DNA of 64,000 nucleotides from Streptomyces sp. NBC_01262 (GCF_036226365.1 NZ_CP108462.1:806001-870000); one strand, 5' to 3'; counted from the stretch's first letter, positions 16,103 to 25,285 are shown. Numbers and translations: made by a program. The notes: generated from the letters alone by a model not told the origin.

Positions 16103-16230
16103 GGGACGCTAGTCCGGGCGGCGGAGCGGCCCGGGGGCATGACCGGACCCTGCGGAAATTGACAGCGCGGTGGCCGGTTGCGGTCCGATGCGATCACCCA
16201 GCGCCCCAACTTGCGCACACGGTGCGTAGT

Positions 16231-16566
16231 TCAGCCGCTACGTGGCGCATACATGATGACGCCCACGCCCACCAGGCACACCACCGCCCCCGCCACGTCG
16301 AACCGGTCCGGACGGTAGCCGTCCAGGACCATCCCCCACACGAGCGAACCGGCCACGAACACCCCGCCGTACGCGGCCAGAATCCGTCCGAAGTCGGCGT
16401 CCGGCTGCAGGGTCGCGACGAATCCGTACAGCCCGAGCGCGACGATGCCCGCACCCGCCCACGCCCAGCCGCGGTGCTCGCGCACGCTCTGCCAGATGAG
16501 CCAGGCACCGCCGATCTCCAGCAGCGCGGCGAGGACGAACAGAGCGACGGAGCGGAGCGGGATCAT
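16231..16566 (-). CDS. YnfA-family small membrane protein
   Basis: A 111-residue protein with four transmembrane helices, full length for the YnfA/UPF0060 family, which is related to small multidrug resistance transporters. The family landmarks are visible: [15 protein letters not shown] near 12-26, [35 protein letters not shown] near 44-78 and [14 protein letters not shown] at the end. Efflux is a family inference and no substrate is established. The ATG at 16566 is 45 bp from the divergent methyltransferase start. Confidence 0.9.
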   Translation of the reverse strand: MIPLRSVALFVLAALLEIGGAWLIWQSVREHRGWAWAGAGIVALGLYGFVATLQPDADFGRILAAYGGVFVAGSLVWGMVLDGYRPDRFDVAGAVVCLVGVGVIMYAPRSG

Positions 16567-16611
16567 GCGACCATGATGCCCGCCCCTGCCCGGAACCCGG
16601 AGGTAGCCCCC

Positions 16612-17223
16612 GTGCACACCGACCCCGCACAGGTCCGGGAGTTCTTCGCAGCCCGGGCCGCGAACTGGGAGACCCGCTATCCCGACGACGCGCCCGCCTA
16701 CGAGGCCGCGGTGGACGCCATGCGGCTGCGGTTCGGCATGACCGTGCTCGACGCGGGCTGCGGCACGGGACGGGCGCTGCCCTTCCTGCGCGCGGATGTC
16801 GGGCCCGACGGCCTGGTGATCGGCGCCGACCTCACGCCCGAGATGCTGGACGCCGCCGCGAGCAAGGGCCGGCACCGGTACGGAGCGCTGCTCCTGGCCG
16901 ACGCCGCGCGGCTGCCGCTGTGCGACGGCGGGGTGGACGCGGTCTTCGCGGCCGGCCTCATCGGCCATCTCCCCGACCCGGGCGCCGCCCTGCGCGAGCT
17001 GGCCCGGGTCACCGGGCCCCGCGGGCTGCTCGCGCTGTTCCACCCCATCGGCCGCGCGGCGCTGGCCGCCCGCCAGGGGCGTGAACTGACGCGGGACGAC
17101 CTGCGCGCGCAGCACAATCTGCGGCCGCTGCTGGCCGCCTCCGGGTGGACCCTCACCGATTACACGGACACCGACGACCGTTTCCTGGCGCTGGCATCGG
17201 CGACGGCGTCCACCAACGCCTGA
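16612..17223 (+). CDS. Class I SAM-dependent methyltransferase
   Basis: A 203-residue methyltransferase with the SAM-binding motif [16 protein letters not shown] near 45-59, motif II region [14 protein letters not shown], and a motif III/IV stretch [30 protein letters not shown] typical of the UbiE/Methyltransf_11 fold. I choose GTG at 16612 because a perfect GGAGGT (16599-16604) precedes it by 7 nt; ATG codons at 16573 and 16576 are in frame but lack a site. Methyl acceptor unknown. Confidence 0.87.
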   Translation: MHTDPAQVREFFAARAANWETRYPDDAPAYEAAVDAMRLRFGMTVLDAGCGTGRALPFLRADVGPDGLVIGADLTPEMLDAAASKGRHRYGALLLADAARLPLCDGGVDAVFAAGLIGHLPDPGAALRELARVTGPRGLLALFHPIGRAALAARQGRELTRDDLRAQHNLRPLLAASGWTLTDYTDTDDRFLALASATASTNA

Positions 17224-17313
17224 GCACTGCCGCATGCCCTGCGGCTCTCGACGCGGGGGTTACCCGCTGGTTAAGGTGCGCGGACCACCGACAGCAGCAG
17301 GAAGGGGAGGCCC

Positions 17314-18174
17314 GTGACCGCGACGGACGACGACGCGCTGTATGTGCTGACCGCGGCGATGCTGACGCCCGCGCAGTTCCCGGGCGTTCTGGCCGACGAC
17401 TATCCGGCGGCATGCGCGCAACTCGGGCTGGAGCCTGCGGCGGAGGGCTACGGGCTGGTCTTCGGGCAGGACGGGGCGGGGGCCCGGTGGACGGTGGCGG
17501 TGAGTGACACGGCCCTGGTGGCGTGCGCGCTGGCGGCCTGGGACTGCGGCCTGGAGTACGACCTGTCGCCGGACGACCGGTATGTGGTGGCCGCGCTGCC
17601 GGGCTGGCCGCTTCCGGTCGCGGTCACCGCGCCGGGCGTCCCGGCCCCGCACGACCCCACGGAGGACGAGGGCGGCCGGCCGGCGCTGTCGCCGCCGGAC
17701 ACCGCGGCCTGGGGGCCCGCACAGCGGCGGCTGGGCGCGGACGAGATCGCCCTGCAGTGGCGGGTGTGGCGGGAGCAGTTGGGCGAACCCACAGCAGGGC
17801 AGGAGGCCGCGACCGCCGAGCCGGAGACCGGAAAACCCGACGCCGAAGCCGACGCTGCCGCCGACAAGCCCGCCGCGGCCTCCGCCTCCGCCTCCCGTCC
17901 CGGCCTCCACAAGGGCGTACGCCGGGCGCTGGACGCGGCCGAGGAGTACGTACGCACACCGCCGCCCGTCGGCCGGATACGGTCCGCGCCCGCCGGGGAG
18001 GGTTCCCGTACGCTGCGCGTGGACGGGCCGGGCTGGAGCATGGTGGCGCGCACGGACGACATCGCGTTCGTGCTGCTGGACGACGATCCGGGCGAGGTGC
18101 TGCCGGTCGGCCGGGGTGCGGAGCTGCCGGGGCTGCTGGAGGCACTGGAGAAGCTGGCCGTACGGCCCGACTGA
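17314..18174 (+). CDS. Conserved hypothetical protein with low-complexity linker
   Basis: A 286-residue protein I do not recognise beyond being streptomycete-like. An N-terminal globular part (1-155) begins with ALYVLTAAMLTPAQFPGVLADDYPAAC and contains a W-rich segment around 140-155. It is followed by a Glu/Ala/Pro-rich linker (~160-200) and a second small domain (~200-286) including GWSMVARTDDIAFVLLDDDP. There is no signal peptide or membrane segment. The GTG start at 17314 follows AGGAAGGGGAGG, a strong ribosome-binding site. It converges with the flavoprotein gene. Confidence 0.6.
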   Translation: MTATDDDALYVLTAAMLTPAQFPGVLADDYPAACAQLGLEPAAEGYGLVFGQDGAGARWTVAVSDTALVACALAAWDCGLEYDLSPDDRYVVAALPGWPLPVAVTAPGVPAPHDPTEDEGGRPALSPPDTAAWGPAQRRLGADEIALQWRVWREQLGEPTAGQEAATAEPETGKPDAEADAAADKPAAASASASRPGLHKGVRRALDAAEEYVRTPPPVGRIRSAPAGEGSRTLRVDGPGWSMVARTDDIAFVLLDDDPGEVLPVGRGAELPGLLEALEKLAVRPD

Positions 18175-18205
18175 CAGCCGGACCGCCCGACAACCTGCCC
18201 GACCG

Positions 18206-19597
18206 TCAGCGGGCCGCCGCCGCTGCCGTCGCCGCACTGACCTTGTCCGCCGCCTTGCGCGCCGCGACCAGCACCGGGTCCCACACCGGGGAGAACGGCG
18301 GGGCGTACCCGAGGTCGAGGCCGGTCATCTGCTCGGCCGTCATGCCGGCGGTGAGGGCGACGGCGCCGATGTCGACCCGCTTGGCCGCGCCGTCGCGGCC
18401 GACGATCTGCAGCCCGAGCAGCCGTCCGGTGACCTGCTCGGCGATGATCTTGACGGTCATCGGGGCGGCTCCGGGGAAATAGCCCGCCCGTCCGGTGGAC
18501 TCGATGACGGCGGTGACATAGCGCAGCCCGGCGGCGCGGGCCTGCGACTCCTTGAGGCCGCTGCGGGCGATCTCGACATCGCAGACCTTGCTGACCGCGG
18601 TGCCCACGACGCCGGGGAAGGTCGCGTAACCGCCGCCGATGTTGGTGCCGATGATCCGGCCGTGCTTGTTGGCGTGCGTGCCCAGGGCGATGTGCTGCAT
18701 GGCGCCCGACACGAGGTTGAGGACCTCCACGCAGTCGCCGCCCGCCCAGATCCCGTCCGTACCGCGCACGCGCATGGAGCGGTCGGTGAGCAGACCGCCA
18801 TACACGCCGAGCGGCAGCCCGGCCTCGCGGGCGAGGGTGGTCTCGGGCCGTACGCCGAGGCCGAGGACGACGATGTCGGCCGGATACTCGCCCTTGTCGG
18901 TGGCCACCGCGCGGACCCGCTTGTCGTCGCCGGTGAGCACCTCGCGCACGGCGGAGCCGGTCTCCACCCGGATGCCCATGCCCTCCATGGCCTCGCGCAC
19001 CAGGCGGCCCATGTCGGGGTCGAGCGTGGCCATGGGCTGCTCGCCGCGTTCGAGCAGGGTGACCCGCAGTCCGTGCCGCAGCATGGCCTCGGCCATCTCG
19101 ACGCCGATGTAGCCGCCGCCGACCACGACCGCGTCGCGCACACCGCCCGCGTCCAGCGTGCGCATGACGGCTTCGCCGTCGTCGAGCGTCTGCACCCCGT
19201 GGACGCCGTCCGCGTCGATCCCGGGGATGGGCGGGCGGACCGGCACCGCGCCGGTGGCGATGACCAGTTGGTCGAAGTCCGTCCAGGCCTCGTGACCGTC
19301 GTCCGTCATGCGCGTGCGCACCCGCCGCCGCCCGAGGTCGATCCCGACGGCCTCGGTGCCGAGCCGCAGGTCGATCCCCCGGGCCCGGTGTTCCTGCGCG
19401 GTACGGGCGACGAGCGCGTCCGGGTCGCCGACATCCCCGGCGATCCAGTACGGGATACCGCAGGCCGAGTACGAGGTGTGGTGGCCGCGTTCGAACGCGA
19501 TGATCTCCAGGTCCTCCGGCCCCCGCCGTCTGCGCGCCTGGGATGCCGCCGACATGCCCGCCGCGTCCCCACCGATGACCACCAGCCGTTCCGTCAT
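18206..19597 (-). CDS. FAD-dependent pyridine-nucleotide disulfide oxidoreductase, CoA-disulfide reductase/NADH oxidase-like
   Basis: A 463-residue flavoprotein. The N-terminal FAD site reads VVIGGDAAGMSAASQARR near 5-22. The motif SYSACGIPYWIAGDV (~40-54) supplies the single conserved Cys of CoA-disulfide reductases and NADH oxidases. A second Rossmann motif VVVGGGYIGVEMAEAM lies near 152-167 (NAD(P)H), and a GIWAGGDCVEV motif near 277-287 closes the FAD site. A C-terminal dimerisation domain follows. Family members reduce CoA disulfide or oxygen; which applies here cannot be read from sequence. ATG at 19597; a divergent gene starts 45 bp away. Confidence 0.85.
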   Translation of the reverse strand: MTERLVVIGGDAAGMSAASQARRRRGPEDLEIIAFERGHHTSYSACGIPYWIAGDVGDPDALVARTAQEHRARGIDLRLGTEAVGIDLGRRRVRTRMTDDGHEAWTDFDQLVIATGAVPVRPPIPGIDADGVHGVQTLDDGEAVMRTLDAGGVRDAVVVGGGYIGVEMAEAMLRHGLRVTLLERGEQPMATLDPDMGRLVREAMEGMGIRVETGSAVREVLTGDDKRVRAVATDKGEYPADIVVLGLGVRPETTLAREAGLPLGVYGGLLTDRSMRVRGTDGIWAGGDCVEVLNLVSGAMQHIALGTHANKHGRIIGTNIGGGYATFPGVVGTAVSKVCDVEIARSGLKESQARAAGLRYVTAVIESTGRAGYFPGAAPMTVKIIAEQVTGRLLGLQIVGRDGAAKRVDIGAVALTAGMTAEQMTGLDLGYAPPFSPVWDPVLVAARKAADKVSAATAAAAAR

Positions 19598-19642
19598 ACC
19601 CGCAGCGTATGCGGCCCAGCGCATGCCGCACACTTGTGCGTC

Positions 19643-20878
19643 ATGGAGCTGCAGATCACCGCGACCTCGCCCGAGCACCCGGCGGCCCTTCTCGACCTGC
19701 CCTGGGGCATCCCCCTGGAGGAGTGGCCGGAGGAGCACCTGGTGTCGCTGCCGCGCGGTATCTCGCGGCACGTCGTGCGGTTCGCCTGCGCCGGCGACGA
19801 GGTGGTCGCCGTCAAGGAGGTCGGCGAGTGGGCGGCCGTACGGGAGTACGGGCTGCTGCGCGACCTGGACCGGATGGGCATACCCGCCGTGGACCCGCTC
19901 GCCGTCGTCACCGGGCGCACCGACGCCGTCGGCGAACCCCTGGAACCGGTGCTGATCACCCGGCACCTGGGCGGCTCGCTGCCGTACCGCTCGATGTTCG
20001 AGACGACGATGCGGCCGGGCACCGTCAACCGCCTGCTCGACGCGCTCGCAGTGCTGCTCGTACGGCTGCACCTCACCGGCTTCGCGTGGGGCGACTGCTC
20101 GCTGTCCAACACCCTCTTCCGGCGCGACGCGGGCGCCTACGCCGCGTATCTCGTGGACGCCGAGACCGGTCAGATCCAGCCGCAGCTCAGCCGTGGCCAG
20201 CGCGAATACGACATCGAGGTCGCCCGGGTCAATATCGCGGGCGAGCTGCTCGACCTGGAGGCGGGCGGCTCGCTGCACCCGTCCGTGGACCCGATCACCT
20301 TCGGCCAGGCCATCGCCGACCGCTACGGCGAGCTGTGGCACGAACTCACCCGGGAATCCGTCTACCCGGTGGACAAGCGGCACCACATCGACCTGCGCAT
20401 CCGCCGCCTCAACGAACTCGGCTTCGACGTGGCCGAGATGCAGATCCAGAAGTCGCCCGACGGCGACCAGGTCACCTTCCTCCCCAAGGTCGTCGACGCC
20501 GGCCACCACCAGCGCCAGCTGCTGCGCCTCACCGGCCTCGACGCCGAGGAGAACCAGGCCCGCAGCCTGCTGAACGACCTGGAGACCTGGATGGCCACCC
20601 AGGACGACTACGCCCCCGGCGACCCCCTCGGCGCCCGCCCCGAGGTGCTGGCCCACCGCTGGGTCCGCGATGTCTTCCGCCCGACGGTCCGGGCCGTGCC
20701 GCTGGAGGTGCGCCGGGCCGTGGACACCGCGCAGGTCTACCACGAGCTGCTGGAGCACCGGTGGTTCATGTCCGAACAGGCGCAGCGCGATGTCGGCCTG
20801 GAGGCCGCCGTCGAGGACTACGTACGCAATGTGCTGCCCCACGCGCCGGAGGTCCCGGCAGCCCTGCCCGATGCCTGA
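19643..20878 (+). CDS. DUF4032 protein with lipopolysaccharide-kinase-like fold
   Basis: A 411-residue cytoplasmic protein of the actinobacterial DUF4032 family. The N-terminal half resembles a protein-kinase-like fold: VVAVKEVGEWAAVREYGLLRDLDRMG near 55-80 supplies a Lys and a Glu, and GFAWGDCSLSNTLFRRDAGAYAAYLVDAETGQ near 148-180 looks like the catalytic GDxxxxN...VDxET loop. The C-terminal half carries the DUF4032 segment (about 230-410) with HHIDLRIRRLNELGFDVAEMQIQ. Kinase activity is an inference from motif order. The substrate is unknown. ATG at 19643, overlapping promoter region with the flavoprotein gene. Confidence 0.82.
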   Translation: MELQITATSPEHPAALLDLPWGIPLEEWPEEHLVSLPRGISRHVVRFACAGDEVVAVKEVGEWAAVREYGLLRDLDRMGIPAVDPLAVVTGRTDAVGEPLEPVLITRHLGGSLPYRSMFETTMRPGTVNRLLDALAVLLVRLHLTGFAWGDCSLSNTLFRRDAGAYAAYLVDAETGQIQPQLSRGQREYDIEVARVNIAGELLDLEAGGSLHPSVDPITFGQAIADRYGELWHELTRESVYPVDKRHHIDLRIRRLNELGFDVAEMQIQKSPDGDQVTFLPKVVDAGHHQRQLLRLTGLDAEENQARSLLNDLETWMATQDDYAPGDPLGARPEVLAHRWVRDVFRPTVRAVPLEVRRAVDTAQVYHELLEHRWFMSEQAQRDVGLEAAVEDYVRNVLPHAPEVPAALPDA

Positions 20879-20899
20879 CGCTCAACGCCTGACGCCTGA

Positions 20900-21652
20900 T
20901 CAGGGTGCCCGCGTGGCCGAGATCGTGAGCCGGACGTAGTCCACGACAGGCTCCGGCAGCCGGTCCGCCACCGCCCTGACGAAGGCCTCGTGCTCGCCGT
21001 CGGGCAGCCGCTCCAGCTGGCCGCCGAGGACCACGACGGCCAGGTAGCTCAGGAACTGGTCGCCGGGCTCCAGACGTGCGGGGTCGGGCAGCAGGGCGAC
21101 CCGTACATCGGTGAAGCCGGCGTCGAGCAGCCGGCGTTCGGTCTCCTCGGTGCCGGCGAAGTTCCAGACGGCGGGCCGCGGGCCCAGGACGTCGTCGACC
21201 GCGGCGGACACGGACGCGATGTTGCCGAGGCCGCCGCATTCGGCGACGAAGGCCCCGCCGGGCCGCAGCGCGGCGGCGACAGCCGCGAAGAGCGCCGCGT
21301 GGTCGGGGATCCAGTGGAGCGTGGCGACGCTGGTGACCGCGTCGACGAGGCCCCGCACGGGCAGCGGCGGCCGGGTGATGTCGGCGTGCGTGATGTCGAC
21401 GCGGTCCCGGTCCGGGCGCCCGTCCAGCCGGGCCCGCAGCTGGTCGAGCATGCGCAGCGAGCCGTCGAGGGCGATCACACGGCCCCCGGGGAGGCGGTCG
21501 AGCAGGGCGACGGTGTCGCGGCCGGTGCCGCAGCCCAGGTCGAGCACGCGCTCGTCGCCGGAGAGGCTGAGGCGGTCGAGGGTCCGGCGGCCCCATTCCA
21601 GGTGCGGCAGCGGCAGCGAGTCGTACGTCGTGGCGTCCCATTCCCTTGGCAT
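20900..21652 (-). CDS. Class I SAM-dependent methyltransferase, trans-aconitate methyltransferase-like
   Basis: A 250-residue methyltransferase beginning MPREWDATTYDSLPLPHLEWGRRTLDRL, a start pattern shared with Tam-like enzymes. Motif I is VLDLGCGTGRDTVALL near 36-51, followed by VIALDGSLRMLDQLRARL, and a motif near 96-110 reads VDAVTSVATLHWIPDH, where the LHWI segment is typical of the trans-aconitate methyltransferase group. The true acceptor is not certain. I use the ATG at 21652, conserved for the family, rather than 21694. It is divergent from the TrmO-like gene, with 82 bp between them. Confidence 0.85.
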   Translation of the reverse strand: MPREWDATTYDSLPLPHLEWGRRTLDRLSLSGDERVLDLGCGTGRDTVALLDRLPGGRVIALDGSLRMLDQLRARLDGRPDRDRVDITHADITRPPLPVRGLVDAVTSVATLHWIPDHAALFAAVAAALRPGGAFVAECGGLGNIASVSAAVDDVLGPRPAVWNFAGTEETERRLLDAGFTDVRVALLPDPARLEPGDQFLSYLAVVVLGGQLERLPDGEHEAFVRAVADRLPEPVVDYVRLTISATRAP

Positions 21653-21734
21653 GGGACGTACGCTACTCACGCCCGTCCGTAAGGTGATACTCATATCTCA
21701 TATAGCGAGAATGACGAGAGCCGGGAGGAACACC

Positions 21735-22208
21735 ATGTCCGAGATCCAAGTCCGCCCCGTGGGCCATGTGGTGGGCGGCCGCGTCCCCGTCGAGGACGAC
21801 GACTGGGGCGGCGTCGAAGCCGTGATCCGGCTGGACGGGGAGCAGTTCGGACCGGAAGCGCTGTACGGGCTGGACGGCTTCTCGCACATCGAGGTGGTGT
21901 TCCACTTCGACCGCGTGCCGCCCGCGAAGATCGAGACGGGGGCACGGCATCCGCGCGGCAACACGGACTGGCCGCTCGTCGGGATCTTCGCGCAACGCGG
22001 CAAGAACCGTCCCAACCGTCTTGGCGTCTCGCGCTGCCGGCTTGTGAAAGTGGACGGCCTGGATGTCCACGTCTCAGGGCTCGACGCGGTGGACGGTACG
22101 CCCGTGCTCGACATCAAGCCCTGGATGGCCGAGTTCGGTCCACGGCCGACAGCCGGCACGCCGTCCCAGCCCGAGTGGGCATCCGAACTGATGCGTGATT
22201 ACTACTGA
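21735..22208 (+). CDS. TrmO-like SAM-dependent methyltransferase (tRNA t6A37 N6-methyltransferase family)
   Basis: A 157-residue protein of the TrmO/YaeB (UPF0066) family, which methylates N6 of t6A at position 37 of certain tRNAs in known members. The signature block runs through ARHPRGNTDWPLVGIFAQRGKNRPNRLG near 72-99, with the conserved RPNR-(I/L)-G and a downstream DGTPVLDIKPW. It lacks the longer C-terminal domain of E. coli TrmO, as many actinobacterial homologues do. The ATG at 21735 follows GGGAGGAA. A strong hairpin 50 bp past the stop is a likely terminator. Confidence 0.8.
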   Translation: MSEIQVRPVGHVVGGRVPVEDDDWGGVEAVIRLDGEQFGPEALYGLDGFSHIEVVFHFDRVPPAKIETGARHPRGNTDWPLVGIFAQRGKNRPNRLGVSRCRLVKVDGLDVHVSGLDAVDGTPVLDIKPWMAEFGPRPTAGTPSQPEWASELMRDYY

Positions 22209-22259
22209 GGCGGTCCCCGGATCTCCGGTATTTCGGACAGGAAAAAGGAAGGCGTACGA

Positions 22260-22285
22260 CCGGGTGAGGCTCCGGCCTCACCCGG
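22260..22285 (+). terminator. Hairpin after the TrmO-like gene
   Basis: CCGGGTGAGGC (22260-22270) pairs perfectly with GCCTCACCCGG (22275-22285) across a 4-nt loop. It lies 52 bp after the stop codon and 44 bp before the next start. There is no U-run, which is usual for Streptomyces terminators. Confidence 0.7.
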
Positions 22286-22328
22286 CGTGTCGCCATAACC
22301 ATCGAGCATATGAACTGACGATGCGTTA

Positions 22329-23141
22329 ATGCGCTCCATTCAAGCGGCCTCGCTTTGCGCCGCGGGTGCCGGGATCATCGGTCTCGCAGCCGTCGCCGCC
22401 TGGGGCGCCCACGCCGTCCCGCACTCCCCGCCGGCCGCCGGGCCGCTGCCCCGCCCCAGCCCCCAGCCCCGCCCGGTTCCGCTGACCGACTTCTCGCGGC
22501 GCACGCTCACCCACCACGTCTCGCTGTACGGGGCCACGCGGCCCTCGATCGTCAGCCGCGCCGGGTGGGGCGCGGACGAGTCGCTGCTCCACGAGGCACC
22601 GCGCTACGGGCACGCCGTGCGGGTCGTCTTCCTGCACCACACCGACAACGGCAACGGATACGACTGCGCCAGGGTGCCCGAGATCATCCGGGGCATCTAC
22701 ACCGGCCACGTCAAGGACCAGAACTGGGACGACGTCGGCTACAACTTCTTCGTCGACAAGTGCGGCACGATCTACGAGGGCCGGGCGGGCGGCGTCACCA
22801 GGCCGGTCGTCGGAGCGCAGTCCGTCGGCTTCAACATCGACACCATGGGCATCGCCGCGATCGGCAGCTACGACGCGGCGGGCAGCGTGCCGCACGCCAT
22901 GACCGAGGCCATCGCGAAGCTCTCCGCCTGGAAGCTCGGGCTGGCCGGGATCGATCCGCGCAGTACGCAGACGCTCCGCTCGACCAACGACAAGGCGCGC
23001 TTCCACAAGGGCGCCCACGCGGACTTCGACGCCATCTCCGGCCACCGGGACGCCTACTTCACCGACTGCCCCGGCGAGGAGCTCTACGCGCGGCTGCCCG
23101 CGATCCGCGCGGAGGCCGCCCGGCTCCAGGGCCGCCACTGA
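22329..23141 (+). CDS. Secreted peptidoglycan-recognition-type N-acetylmuramoyl-L-alanine amidase
   Basis: A 270-residue protein with an N-terminal signal or anchor (IQAASLCAAGAGIIGLAAVAAW, residues 4-25), a Pro-rich linker, and a PGRP/amidase_2 domain from ~60 on. The domain starts with the family hallmark SRAGWGADESL, then VFLHHTDNGN (first Zn His), DDVGYNFFVDKCGTIYEGR, and ends with ISGHRDAYFTDCPG, which gives the second Zn His and the Cys ligand. These residues support a Zn amidase cleaving the MurNAc-L-Ala bond in peptidoglycan. No cell-wall-binding repeats are present. It converges with the phosphatase gene after only 9 bp. Confidence 0.9.
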   Translation: MRSIQAASLCAAGAGIIGLAAVAAWGAHAVPHSPPAAGPLPRPSPQPRPVPLTDFSRRTLTHHVSLYGATRPSIVSRAGWGADESLLHEAPRYGHAVRVVFLHHTDNGNGYDCARVPEIIRGIYTGHVKDQNWDDVGYNFFVDKCGTIYEGRAGGVTRPVVGAQSVGFNIDTMGIAAIGSYDAAGSVPHAMTEAIAKLSAWKLGLAGIDPRSTQTLRSTNDKARFHKGAHADFDAISGHRDAYFTDCPGEELYARLPAIRAEAARLQGRH

Positions 23142-23150
23142 AAGGGCGGG

Positions 23151-24254
23151 TCAGCGCGGTGTGAGCGCGAGCAGCGCGACATCGTCGGCGACCGCCCCCG
23201 CGTACGCCGCCAGGTCCTCCCACACCGCGTCCACCACCGCCTCCGGCGCGGCCGGGGTGCCGTCCTTGAGCCGCGCCACGAGCCGGTCGGCCAGCGGGTA
23301 GAAGGCGCCGGAGGCGTCGCGTGCCTCGGTCACGCCGTCCGTGTAGGCCAGCACCAGATCGCCGGGCAGCAGCGGCTCGGTGACCGCCACCGGCGCCGCC
23401 AGGCCGGGCAGGCCCATCCCGAGCGGCGGGGCCGGCTCGCCGCAGATCTCGCGAGCCCGGCCGTCCCGGACCAGCAGGGCGGGCGGATGGCCGCAGCAGA
23501 CCACCCGCACCTCGTCCCGGCCGGGCGGGAACTCCAGCAGCAGCGCGGTGGCGAACAGTTCGATGTCGCCGTTGCCCGCCGAGTCCAGGCTGAGCCTGCG
23601 CTCAAGCCGTCCGGCCACCTCGCCGAGGTCCGGCAGGTCCAGCACGGCCTCCCGGAACGCCCCCAGCAGCGCCGCCACCGAGCCGACGGCCGCGAGCCCG
23701 TGCCCCTGCACATCCGCGACCAGGGCCCGCACCCCGTACGGGCACGGCCGCACGTCGTAAAGGTCGCCGCCGACCAGCGTGCCGCGCTGAGCGGCCCGGT
23801 AGAGCGCGGCGCAGTGCACCGGCCCGACGGAGGCGGGCAGCGGGGCCAGCACGGCGAGCTGGGCGGCCTCGGCGACGGTGCTGACCCGCACCAGGCGGCC
23901 GACGTGGCGGCTGCGGACCCAGGAGATCACCACACTCAGGGCCCCGATGAGGGCCACGGCCCCGGTGTCGCTCCCGGCGAGGCTGCCCGCACCGATCAGC
24001 GGCAGCTGCATCACGACCAGGACGGTGCCGGACAGGACCGCCGTACCGGCCACCCCGTAGGTCAGCGCGGCCAGCGGCGGCACGGCCGCGTAGTAGGCGC
24101 CGAGCTCGACATCGCCCGGGGTGAACGCCTGGGCGGCTATCAGGACGGCGAGCAGGACCACGGGAAGGGCGCGCAGCCACAGTGGCGAGCGCGCCACCCT
24201 CAGCTCGCCGGAACCCCCGGCCCCGTTCGGCCCGCGCGTGCCAAAGACGCCCAT
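23151..24254 (-). CDS. Membrane-anchored PP2C/SpoIIE-family serine/threonine phosphatase
   Basis: A 367-residue protein with three to four transmembrane helices in residues 25-120 and a cytoplasmic SpoIIE/PPM phosphatase domain from ~135. The metal-binding motifs are RGTLVGGDLYDVRP near 166-179, VRALVADVQGHGLAAVGSVAALL near 183-205 and LVLAYTDGVTEARD near 312-325, with a final AGAVADDVALL. Such phosphatases act on anti-anti-sigma factors or similar partners in actinobacteria; no partner gene adjoins it. ATG at 24254. Confidence 0.9.
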   Translation of the reverse strand: MGVFGTRGPNGAGGSGELRVARSPLWLRALPVVLLAVLIAAQAFTPGDVELGAYYAAVPPLAALTYGVAGTAVLSGTVLVVMQLPLIGAGSLAGSDTGAVALIGALSVVISWVRSRHVGRLVRVSTVAEAAQLAVLAPLPASVGPVHCAALYRAAQRGTLVGGDLYDVRPCPYGVRALVADVQGHGLAAVGSVAALLGAFREAVLDLPDLGEVAGRLERRLSLDSAGNGDIELFATALLLEFPPGRDEVRVVCCGHPPALLVRDGRAREICGEPAPPLGMGLPGLAAPVAVTEPLLPGDLVLAYTDGVTEARDASGAFYPLADRLVARLKDGTPAAPEAVVDAVWEDLAAYAGAVADDVALLALTPR

Positions 24255-24392
24255 AACAGCACGGTAGTCGCAGGTGACGCACCCCGCCGGGCAAAGGGCA
24301 AGCCTTTACGCGGCCGGCCCGTCCATCCGCTTCTTGAATCTTCAACCAAAGCCTCGTAGGCTGGGCGCAGACACACTCGAAGGAGCAGAACG

Positions 24393-24890
24393 ATGCCTGT
24401 CCGCCGTCTCAACCACGCCGTGCTCTACATCCGCGATGTCGCCCGCTCCGTCGAGTTCTACACCGACACCCTCGGCTTCGAGATCAGCGTCGAGATCCCC
24501 GGCCGCGCCGCCTTCCTGAGCTCTCCCGGCAGCGACAACGACCACGACCTCGGCCTCTTCGCCCTCGGCGCCGACGCGCCCGGCCCCGAGCAGGGCCACG
24601 TCGGCCTCTACCACCTGGCCTGGGAGGTCGCCACGCTCGGCGAACTGGGCGACACGGCCGGCCGGCTCAGCGAGCGGGGCGCCCTGGTCGGCTCCAGCGA
24701 CCACGGCGTCTCCAAGTCGCTCTACGCCAAGGACCCCGACGGCAACGAGTTCGAGGTCATGTGGCGCGTGCCGCGCGAGGACTGGCCCACCGGGCAGGAC
24801 ACCCGGCCGCGCCCGCTCGACCTCCGGGCGGACATCGACCGATGGGGCGCGGACCGCGCGACCGGAGCAGGCCTCGGCTCCACCACGTGA
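24393..24890 (+). CDS. VOC-family protein (glyoxalase/catechol 2,3-dioxygenase fold)
   Basis: A 165-residue protein of the vicinal-oxygen-chelate fold. The first module starts RLNHAVLYIRDVARSVEFYTDTLGFEISVEIPGRAAFLSS, giving a metal-ligand His near residue 6. The second contains HVGLYHLAWEVATLGELGD (His ~70 region) and SLYAKDPDGNEFEVMWRVP (Glu ~125), the usual metal-ligand set of catechol 2,3-dioxygenase-like members. The size suits a single two-module unit that dimerises. Substrate unknown. The ATG follows AAGGAGCAG, an excellent ribosome-binding site. Confidence 0.88.
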   Translation: MPVRRLNHAVLYIRDVARSVEFYTDTLGFEISVEIPGRAAFLSSPGSDNDHDLGLFALGADAPGPEQGHVGLYHLAWEVATLGELGDTAGRLSERGALVGSSDHGVSKSLYAKDPDGNEFEVMWRVPREDWPTGQDTRPRPLDLRADIDRWGADRATGAGLGSTT

Positions 24891-24922
24891 GGTTCAGGCT
24901 GACGCTCGGGCGGTGAGACTCG

Positions 24923-25105
24923 TCAGCGGTCGATCTGCTTGCGGCCCGACTTGCGCAGGCGGCGCCGCTGCGACGGGTCGAGCGCCACATAGCCGACCAC
25001 CGGGACGCCGATGACGATGAGCAGGGCGAGCCAGTTCGGAAGCAGGACGAACAGCAGGATCGCGACCGCCAGCCCGCCCACTGCGTACTTCACGCGATTG
25101 GACAT
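24923..25105 (-). CDS. Small two-helix membrane protein
   Basis: A 60-residue protein beginning MSNRVKYAVGGLAVAILLFVLLPNWLALLIVIGVPVVGYVAL-type hydrophobic stretch (residues 8-43) with a short turn at PNW, then a strongly basic tail QRRRLRKSGRKQ. Two membrane helices with a cytoplasmic basic end is the likely topology. I do not recognise a function. It lies downstream of two other small minus-strand genes and may share their transcript. Confidence 0.65.
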   Translation of the reverse strand: MSNRVKYAVGGLAVAILLFVLLPNWLALLIVIGVPVVGYVALDPSQRRRLRKSGRKQIDR

Positions 25106-25117
25106 CTCCGGACTCCT

Positions 25118-25285
25118 CTACTCGCCCGCGTCGGCCGCGGATACCGGGTGGCCGTCGGCCGTCGGCGCCTCACGTTCAGTGTGGCACGGGGCGTCCGCTG
25201 TGCGGGGCGCGCATGCGTGGTCGGTTTCACGGGTGGCCTCGGCGCGTACGAGCGCGCCCAGGGCGGCGTAGATGTCCAGGGGCAT
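25118..25285 (-). CDS. Possible small protein of 55 residues
   Basis: An open frame starting MPLDIYAALGALVRAEATR and ending in SAADAGE, 13 bp upstream of the small membrane-protein gene. The ATG at 25285 is preceded by GCAGGAGAG at a suitable distance, and codon third positions are mostly G or C. A His/Cys/Glu-rich middle follows the amphipathic N-terminal helix. No family is recognised; it is a candidate, not a certain gene. Confidence 0.4.
   Translation of the reverse strand: MPLDIYAALGALVRAEATRETDHACAPRTADAPCHTEREAPTADGHPVSAADAGE

Noticed and set aside
17504-20878. A continuous plus-strand open frame of over 1,100 codons
   Set aside because: Only its 3' part (from 19643) is a real gene; the rest is antisense to the flavoprotein gene and has the repetitive Arg/Pro/Ala composition typical of non-coding frames in GC-rich DNA.
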